Below are positions 6,584 through 10,521 of a stretch of DNA of 10,521 nt, in pieces (position 1 is the stretch's first letter; the number at the start of each line of letters is the position of its first letter). The stretch lies in NCBI GenBank assembly GCA_027068615.1, contig JAMOQV010000042.1:1-10521 (forward strand). Reading direction: 5' to 3'. The translations under genes and the position numbers were made by a program. The notes beneath the pieces are model-generated. The model made no database searches, had not been told where the DNA came from, and saw only the letters and a program-made list of their open reading frames with translations. The DNA comes from Helicobacteraceae bacterium (lineage in GTDB: Bacteria > Campylobacterota > Campylobacteria > Campylobacterales > Sulfurimonadaceae).

Positions 6584-6914
6584 CATATATATCTTTTATA
6601 GACTCTATACCATCATTTTCCATATAATATCTATTTAAAAGTTGATTAAGTCTATTATGATTAAATCTCCAAAAGTGCTCACTATCAAAATCTTCATCTT
6701 CAGTCATCTTTACATATAATGTCTTGGCATCTATATCAGAGCCATTATTTTTTATAACTTTTATCATCAATGATATAAGCTCATTATACGAATCATCCGT
6801 TGTGTCATCATCTTTTAATTGTTTATTTGGTAAAAAAGCATATATCTTCCATATACTTAAAATCAAAAATATAACAAAAAATATTAACATCCATGTAGAT
6901 AAACTTATATCCAT
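6567..6914 (-). CDS. small single-pass membrane protein, unknown
   Basis: I do not recognise this 115-residue protein. Residues about 6-28 (STWMLIFFVIFLILSIWKIY and on) form one membrane helix; the remaining soluble part is acidic to about residue 45 (DDDTTDD) and then helical, with an HFWRFNHNRLNQLLNRYY stretch (80-97). The K-rich end of the helix suggests that the C-terminal part faces the cytoplasm. The ATG at 6914 is preferred over the TTG at 6920: AAAGG (6926-6922) is 7 bases from the former and one base from the latter. It follows trpA by 12 bases in the same run and ends in the terminator shared with fba. Its presence with trpA and an Hpt protein does not suggest a role. Confidence 0.75.
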   Translation of the reverse strand: MDISLSTWMLIFFVIFLILSIWKIYAFLPNKQLKDDDTTDDSYNELISLMIKVIKNNGSDIDAKTLYVKMTEDEDFDSEHFWRFNHNRLNQLLNRYYMENDGIESIKDIYEKTKD

Positions 6915-6926
6915 AATCAAACCTTT

Positions 6927-7667
6927 TTAAGAATTTATCTCATCTTTTATAATTTTTGCTATATCACTACACTCTTTTATCTTTTGAGTATAATTTAAAT
7001 CATCTTTTAAAAGTACATCTATAAAAGCACTTCCAACTATAACTCCATCTGCACCTTTTACTTTATCTTTTGCTGTCTTTTGATTTACTCCAAATCCAAC
7101 ATATATAGGTGTTTGAGTATATTTTTTGATAGAGTTTAAAAATGGTTGTAAATCTTCAGCTTTTCCAGAACCTGTTATACCTGTATATGCAACCATATAT
7201 ATAAATTTTTGTGCACTAGAGACAACCTCTTTTATTCTGTCTTCACTGTCAGTTGGTGCTACAAAACTTATATTTGCCATAGAATTTTCACTAAAAAGAG
7301 CATCATAGAGTTTGGCTTCTTCATGTGGCAAATCAGGGATAATAAGACCATTTACACCTATACTCTTAGCTAAAGGGATAAGTTTTTGCATATCTTGTTG
7401 ATAAAAACTATTGAAATATCCCATCCAAAGAGTATCTAAATTAGATGCTATCTCTTTTGAAACATCCAAAAGATGCTCAAACTTAAAACCTAATTCTAAT
7501 GCTTTATGATTTGCTTTTTCTATAAGTGGTCCATCTGCAACTGGGTCTGAAAATGGAACTCCCAATTCAAGAGTATCTACTCCATTTTCACCTAAAGCTA
7601 AAGCAAGATCTATACTAAAAGATTTTTCTGGATAACTAGTTGTTATATATGCTACTAAATTTTTCAT
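6927..7667 (-). CDS. trpA: tryptophan synthase alpha subunit
   Basis: TrpA cleaves indole-3-glycerol phosphate to indole and glyceraldehyde 3-phosphate and passes indole to TrpB for tryptophan formation. The catalytic pair is present: E34 and D45 in LELGVPFSDPVADGP (33-47), equal to E49 and D60 of E. coli. Other marks are WMGYFNSF (81-88), IIPDLPHEE (109-117), FVAPTD (135-140), YTGITGSG (161-168) and VGFGVN (190-195), with phosphate-site Gly residues in VIVGSAF. At 246 residues it lacks about 15 residues at the N terminus compared with E. coli TrpA but keeps the whole barrel. It starts 5 bases after the Hpt stop with only weak ribosome-binding sequence, so coupled translation is likely. No other trp gene is in the window, so trpB must be elsewhere. 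Confidence 0.95.
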   Translation of the reverse strand: MKNLVAYITTSYPEKSFSIDLALALGENGVDTLELGVPFSDPVADGPLIEKANHKALELGFKFEHLLDVSKEIASNLDTLWMGYFNSFYQQDMQKLIPLAKSIGVNGLIIPDLPHEEAKLYDALFSENSMANISFVAPTDSEDRIKEVVSSAQKFIYMVAYTGITGSGKAEDLQPFLNSIKKYTQTPIYVGFGVNQKTAKDKVKGADGVIVGSAFIDVLLKDDLNYTQKIKECSDIAKIIKDEINS

Positions 7668-7672
7668 CTGTT

Positions 7673-8074
7673 TTATTTGTCCAAATCTGGGATTTTAAGT
7701 AAAGAAAACTTTATTTTTGAAAGTTCATTATCATTTTGAAGGTCGTCATTCCATTTACTAAACATATCACTTATAAGCAATAACCAGTTTATAACCTCAT
7801 CTGAGATTGGTCTATCTGTTTTTCTTAAAACATCAAGAGCATCTTCAACAAATGCGGAGAGTTTTGATATGGTTTGCAAACCTAAAAAAGCTGATGACGA
7901 CTTGATAGTATGAAAAACACGAAAAAGTTCACTTACACTTTTTTCTCTCATATCAAGTTTTGATAAATCAGTTATCATTACTTCCATACTATCAACCATC
8001 AAAGAATAGTGATCTAAAAACTCATCTACAATCTCAAAATCGAAGTTAGCTTCAAGGTGACTTTTTATTCCCAT
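7673..8074 (-). CDS. stand-alone histidine phosphotransfer (Hpt) domain protein
   Basis: The 133-residue protein is almost only an Hpt domain: a four-helix bundle that relays phosphate between a histidine kinase and response regulators. The site is VFHTIKSSSAFLGL (53-66), with phosphoacceptor H55 and K58; the following residue, usually Gly, is Ser. Helices LEANFDFEIVDEFLDHY before it and ISKLSAFVEDALDVL after it fit the fold. ATG 8074 is chosen because TTAGGAG stands 8 bases before it; the longer frame back to 8161 would run across the promoters and into panB. No kinase or receiver gene lies in the window, so its partners are unknown. It is the first gene of the run leading to trpA. Confidence 0.88.
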   Translation of the reverse strand: MGIKSHLEANFDFEIVDEFLDHYSLMVDSMEVMITDLSKLDMREKSVSELFRVFHTIKSSSAFLGLQTISKLSAFVEDALDVLRKTDRPISDEVINWLLLISDMFSKWNDDLQNDNELSKIKFSLLKIPDLDK

Positions 8075-8087
8075 AAAGTTTTCTCCT

Positions 8088-8111
8088 AAATTGTTCAAAT
8101 TATAGCAATTT
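8088..8111 (-). promoter_or_regulatory. extended -10 promoter of the Hpt-trpA run inside an inverted repeat
   Basis: The minus strand reads TTGCTATAAT (8108-8099), a consensus -10 with the TGN extension; the transcript should start near 8092, giving a leader of about 18 bases. The box lies between AAATTG (8111-8106) and CAATTT (8093-8088), a 6-bp inverted repeat with 12-base spacing. The 12-mer ATTGCTATAATT is also found at the uvrB promoter (10379-10390). Confidence 0.65.
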
Positions 8112-8122
8112 TTAGTTAAAAT
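8109..8122 (+). promoter_or_regulatory. candidate panB promoter (-10 at 8117-8122)
   Basis: TTTTTAG followed by TTAAAAT resembles the T-rich stretch plus -10 of Campylobacterota promoters. The TAAAAT box ends 6 bases before the panB ATG, so transcription would start at or next to the start codon. It overlaps the upstream part of the divergent Hpt promoter. Confidence 0.45.
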
Positions 8123-8128
8123 ACCTTT

Positions 8129-8920
8129 ATGAATAAAAAAATGACTATAAATTCGATACAAAAGACAAAAGGTATAAGACCTTTAGTGATGATAACAGCT
8201 TATGACGCACTTTTTGCAAAACTTTTTGAAGATAGTGTAGATATGATTTTGGTTGGTGATAGTTTAAATATGAGCTTTGCTGGTCGTAAAGATACACTTA
8301 CAGCAACTATGCAACAGATGATTTACCATACAAATGCAGTATGTAATGGTGCAAAAAATACCTTTGTAGTTTGTGATATGCCATTTGGAACATACACAAA
8401 TAAAAAAGATGCACTTAAAAATGCTATAAAAGTTTTTCAACAAACAGATGCAGACTGTGTAAAAATAGAAGGTGGAGCAGATAAAGCAGACATAGTTAAA
8501 CATCTAGTAGACAATGGTATAGCTGTATGTGGGCATATCGGACTACTTCCTCAATCTGTAAGGGGTGAAGGTGGTTACAAAGTAAAAGGGAGAGATCCAA
8601 AAGAGCAACAACAACTTATAGAAGATGCAAGAGCTATAGAGGAAGCTGGAGCTTTTTGTATGGTTATAGAGGGTGTTATATCTGAAGTTGCTTCTGAAGT
8701 CGCTTCTTGTATAGATATACCTGTTATTGGGATAGGTGCAGGTAGTGATGTCGATGGACAAGTTCTTGTTTTTTCTGATATGTTAGGATTATTTGAAGAG
8801 TTTACCCCAAAATTTGTAAAAAAATATATAAATGGAGCAACTCTTGTAAAAGAGTCTGTAAAAAGATACTCAAATGAAGTTAAAACAAGAGAATTTCCAG
8901 AGGATATGCACACCTACTAA
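8129..8920 (+). CDS. panB: 3-methyl-2-oxobutanoate hydroxymethyltransferase
   Basis: PanB adds a hydroxymethyl group from methylene-tetrahydrofolate to 2-oxoisovalerate, making ketopantoate for pantothenate and coenzyme A. The 263 residues match the family length and motifs: MITAYDALFAKLF (21-33), VGDSLNM with Mg ligand D44 (42-48), CDMPFGTY with D83 (82-89), VKIEGG with E114 (111-116), GHIGLLPQ (135-142), VIEGV with catalytic E181 (179-183), and IPVIGIGAG with DGQVLVFSDMLGL (197-221). No ribosome-binding sequence stands before ATG 8129 or the in-frame ATG 8141; with the -10 at 8117-8122 the message may be leaderless. It diverges from the Hpt run, and its TAA (8918-8920) shares bases with the convergent J-domain gene's stop. 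Confidence 0.96.
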   Translation: MNKKMTINSIQKTKGIRPLVMITAYDALFAKLFEDSVDMILVGDSLNMSFAGRKDTLTATMQQMIYHTNAVCNGAKNTFVVCDMPFGTYTNKKDALKNAIKVFQQTDADCVKIEGGADKADIVKHLVDNGIAVCGHIGLLPQSVRGEGGYKVKGRDPKEQQQLIEDARAIEEAGAFCMVIEGVISEVASEVASCIDIPVIGIGAGSDVDGQVLVFSDMLGLFEEFTPKFVKKYINGATLVKESVKRYSNEVKTREFPEDMHTY

Positions 8921-9714
8921 CTTTTAAGTTTCTTTATAATCTCATAAGCTTGATTTATCTCTTGTGTTTTAGATGTTGCTTCTTCTATGTAAGCTTCATC
9001 TTTATCTTGAGATTTTATGATATCTGGATGATACTGTCTAACTAATTTTCTATATGCTTTTTTGATGGTATTCATATCATCGTTTTCACTTACACCTAAC
9101 ACCTTATAGGCTTCTTCTGTACTCATACTCTGTTGATGATTTTGCATCATATTTTCAAATTTACTTACTAAAGCATTATAATCATCTAAAGATAATTCCA
9201 ATTCTAAAACTATCTCTTTTAAAACTTTATCTTCATCTGAACTTATACCACTATCTACAAAAGCTAATTGAATTAAAAACTCGACAAACTGATGCCGTTT
9301 TAACTTACTTTTTCCAAGTAGTTTATTTAGAGATTGTGCTATCTCTTTTGTATTGTCAATTTTTTCTTTCTCTTCATTAAATATATCTTTTAAAATAGCT
9401 CTGGTTTTTTCTTGATTTGGAAATATTCTTGAAATATCATCAAACATAATTCCGATAAGTTGAGCTTCTAACTCACTTACACGACCATCAGCTTTTGCAA
9501 CCTTTGCAACAAGAGCTATAAAAAGTCCAAGTTCACTTTCACGAAATAACTCTTTTGAACTAGATATCTTTATCAGTTTTCTTATGTTGTAAAACTTATA
9601 TATTTTAAAAGCTATATACAAAGATGCAATTATAGATAAAGTTATCAATATATTTGCAATAAATATATAATAAAAAAGTGTTAGTGTTAAGACTAGGTAT
9701 ATGATTCTTTTCAT
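8917..9714 (-). CDS. membrane TerB/J-domain (DjlA-like) co-chaperone
   Basis: J-domain proteins recruit DnaK and stimulate its ATPase. This 265-residue protein has, in order, a hydrophobic N terminus (about 4-36, one or two membrane helices), a TerB-like helical domain (about 57-190, with AKADGRVSELE at 73-83 and VDSGISSDEDKVL at 153-165), and a C-terminal J domain (about 200-263) with YKVLGV (203-208), AYRKLVRQYHPD (220-231, HPD at 229-231) and a QEINQAYEII helix. The order matches E. coli DjlA, which also has an N-terminal membrane segment and central TerB domain, but identity with djlA is not claimed. The start has only a weak AGTAGAA before it. It follows the broken phosphatase gene by 12 bases and shares stop-codon bases with panB. 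Confidence 0.9.
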   Translation of the reverse strand: MKRIIYLVLTLTLFYYIFIANILITLSIIASLYIAFKIYKFYNIRKLIKISSSKELFRESELGLFIALVAKVAKADGRVSELEAQLIGIMFDDISRIFPNQEKTRAILKDIFNEEKEKIDNTKEIAQSLNKLLGKSKLKRHQFVEFLIQLAFVDSGISSDEDKVLKEIVLELELSLDDYNALVSKFENMMQNHQQSMSTEEAYKVLGVSENDDMNTIKKAYRKLVRQYHPDIIKSQDKDEAYIEEATSKTQEINQAYEIIKKLKS

Positions 9715-9726
9715 TTATATTCTACT

Positions 9727-10143
9727 TTAGTTATTAAGATTTGTTGATTTTAACATATTTTGCACACATAATTCAATCATTTCAAAAACTTTTTCAAATC
9801 CATCAAACCCATTGAAAAAATATGGATCGGGAACATCCTCAGAGTTATAACCATAATCACCAAGTTTTACAAGGTTTTTTACACCTAGTTTTTTTAAATC
9901 ATTATAGTTACTACTATCCAATGCAACAACTAAATCATACTTACAAATATCATCTTTTGTAAATTGAGTAGCCTTATACTTAGATATATCTATACCATGA
10001 AGTTCACAAACTTTTATGGAGTTAAAACATGGATTTTCCCCTATATGCCACGAACCAGTACCAGCTGAAAAGATATCTATATCTAAACCTTTCTCTTTTA
10101 CTAACTTTTTTGCACACCCCTCAGCTATAGGTGAGCGACAAAT
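9727..10143 (-). pseudogene. low-molecular-weight protein tyrosine phosphatase, 5'-truncated
   Basis: Translated on the minus strand from 10143, this frame gives an arsenate-reductase/LMW-phosphatase-like protein: ICRSPIAEG, SAGTGSWHIGENP, VCELHGIDIS, YDLVVALDSSN, GDYGYNSEDVPDPYFF and a final helix, about 138 residues against a usual 150 or so. What is missing is the start codon and the beginning of the P-loop. The family's V-C-x-G-N-x-CRSP reads S-I-L-L-I-CRSP here, so the nucleophilic cysteine and the Gly-Asn are gone. The homology stops at about 10141, where the opposite strand becomes rubrerythrin sequence. The frame stays open further upstream but shows no ATG. The rest, including the DVPDPYF general-acid loop, is undamaged, so the loss looks recent. 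Enzyme activity is not expected. Confidence 0.82.
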
Positions 10144-10351
10144 AAGTAAGATAGAGGTAGAACATGAAAATATGTTTAAGATGCTAAAAGAGAGACTTGA
10201 AAATGATGCTGAGTTTGTAAGTGAAAATGAGGAAGAAGCTTGGATATGTGAAGTTTGTGGGCATATACACTATGGTAAAAAAGCTTTAAAAGTTTGCCCA
10301 GTTTGTAAACATCCACAAGAGTATCAATCAAGACTAAACTCTAAGAAATAA
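10142..10351 (+). pseudogene. rubrerythrin C-terminal remnant (last helix plus rubredoxin-like domain)
   Basis: Rubrerythrins reduce hydrogen peroxide with a di-iron four-helix bundle and a rubredoxin-like iron site. Only the end is present. ISKIEVEHENMFKMLKERL is the last bundle helix, keeping the ExxH ligand pair (EVEH); then ICEVCGHIHYG and KVCPVCKHPQEY hold the four cysteines of the rubredoxin site. About 110-120 residues with the other di-iron ligands are absent, and upstream DNA is antisense phosphatase sequence. A short product could start at ATG 10172 (59 residues, cysteines 26, 29, 42, 45), but only a distant GAGG precedes it and the native promoter is gone. A deliberate stand-alone rubredoxin-like protein is less likely than a remnant. 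Confidence 0.78.
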
Positions 10352-10371
10352 TTATATTTCAACCATATTTA

Positions 10372-10405
10372 CTTTTTCATTGCTATAATTCAAGCAATGA
10401 AAAAG
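10372..10405. repeat. perfect inverted repeat spanning the uvrB -10 and start codon
   Basis: Arms CTTTTTCATTGC (10372-10383) and GCAATGAAAAAG (10394-10405) are exact reverse complements with a 10-base spacer that contains TATAAT. The right arm includes the uvrB ATG. The 3' arm is A-rich on both strands, so this is not a normal terminator. It could be an operator, or an RNA hairpin if a transcript enters from upstream. Confidence 0.7.
10380..10389 (+). promoter_or_regulatory. extended -10 promoter of uvrB
   Basis: TTGCTATAAT combines a consensus -10 (10384-10389) with the TGN extension. It ends 7 bases before the uvrB ATG, so the transcript would start at or one base before the start codon. 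No -35 is apparent. Confidence 0.65.
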
Positions 10406-10521
10406 AAACCAAATTTTAAAGTAATATCCCCATATCAACCAGCAGGTGACCAACCCAAAGCGATAGAAGTTTTAAGTAAATCTATCTTAGATGGTAACCG
10501 TTACCAAACACTAGAGGGTGT
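10397..10521 (+). CDS. uvrB: excinuclease ABC subunit B (N-terminal part)
   Basis: UvrB is the damage-verifying helicase-like subunit of nucleotide excision repair; it is loaded by UvrA and then recruits UvrC. Only 41 codons lie in the window. They match the conserved N terminus: FKVISPYQPAGDQPKAIEVL (7-26), then NRYQTLEGV (33-41), which in UvrB leads straight into the Walker A loop just beyond the window edge. ATG 10397 is the only sensible start. No ribosome-binding sequence precedes it (TCAAGCA), and the strong -10 ends 7 bases upstream, so a leaderless message is likely. The start codon lies in one arm of a 12-bp inverted repeat that also encloses the -10. Confidence 0.95.
   Translation, partial: MKKKPNFKVISPYQPAGDQPKAIEVLSKSILDGNRYQTLEG

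Noticed and set aside
6724..6930. Plus-strand open frame opposite the small membrane protein gene
   Set aside because: It is a shadow of the minus-strand gene, without a ribosome-binding site or recognisable protein features.
7126..7308. Plus-strand open frame inside trpA
   Set aside because: It is antisense to the TrpA active-site region and has no ribosome-binding support.
8075..8161. Longer N terminus for the Hpt protein (start at 8161)
   Set aside because: It would cross both promoters and overlap panB; the extra residues do not look like Hpt sequence, and TTAGGAG supports the ATG at 8074.
8264..8913. Three minus-strand open frames opposite panB
   Set aside because: They are antisense to conserved panB motifs and have Cys/Tyr- or Ser/Thr-rich translations typical of shadows.
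8921..8932. AACTT-TT-AAGTT symmetry just after the panB stop
   Set aside because: Five A/T-rich pairs with a 2-base loop cannot form a credible terminator, and the site lies inside the J-domain gene.
9727..9921. A 64-residue gene starting at TTG 9921
   Set aside because: The TTG is an internal Leu codon in VVALDSSN of the phosphatase; homology continues upstream to about 10141.
10016..10171. An open frame from ATG 10016 in front of the rubrerythrin remnant, giving a 111-residue fusion protein
   Set aside because: Its first 42 codons are exactly antisense to the phosphatase coding sequence, it has no ribosome-binding site, and its protein sequence is not rubrerythrin-like before about 10142.

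Overview
The window is compact, AT-rich chromosomal DNA in which bidirectionally packed genes share stops, terminators and promoters. The gene set points to a Campylobacterota (epsilonproteobacterial) genome of the Sulfurimonas/Arcobacter type: a FolP with a long N-terminal extension, a short TrpA, a C-terminally divergent HU, and promoters with a clear -10 but no recognisable -35. The assignment rests on protein and promoter style, not on a marker gene. No tRNA, rRNA, CRISPR array or complete insertion sequence was seen, and no stretch above 300 bases lacks a gene.

Layout. Positions 3-944 hold the 3' part of an AAA-ATPase-like/PD-(D/E)XK nuclease gene, overlapped by folP (934-2070, +). A minus-strand run follows: HU (4731-4447), a 13-bp-arm inverted repeat, a degenerate NERD/superfamily 1 helicase-like protein (4389-2971), msrB (2984-2604) and a secreted cyclophilin (2602-2072). 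A coiled-coil hypothetical (5326-4886) diverges from class II fba (5485-6564, +); their spacer holds a perfect 22-bp palindrome between two 11-bp direct repeats. fba converges on the minus-strand run Hpt (8074-7673), trpA (7667-6927) and a small membrane protein (6914-6567), with one hairpin terminator serving both sides. panB (8129-8920, +) diverges from Hpt over a 54-bp spacer and shares stop-codon bases with a membrane TerB/J-domain protein (9714-8917). The right end carries two broken genes fused head to head, a low-molecular-weight tyrosine phosphatase lacking its catalytic loop and a rubrerythrin lacking its N-terminal two thirds, then the first 41 codons of uvrB (from 10397).

Functionally this is mostly housekeeping: folate (folP), pantothenate (panB), tryptophan (trpA), glycolysis/gluconeogenesis (fba), nucleoid (HU), protein repair and folding (msrB, cyclophilin, J-domain protein) and DNA repair (uvrB). 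No complete new defence or mobile system was found. The observations most worth following are the two-gene deletion junction near 10141, a shared ATTG-N12-CAAT arrangement across the -10 boxes of Hpt and uvrB, probable leaderless starts of panB and uvrB, the decayed helicase-like protein downstream of HU, and the 22-bp palindrome upstream of fba.
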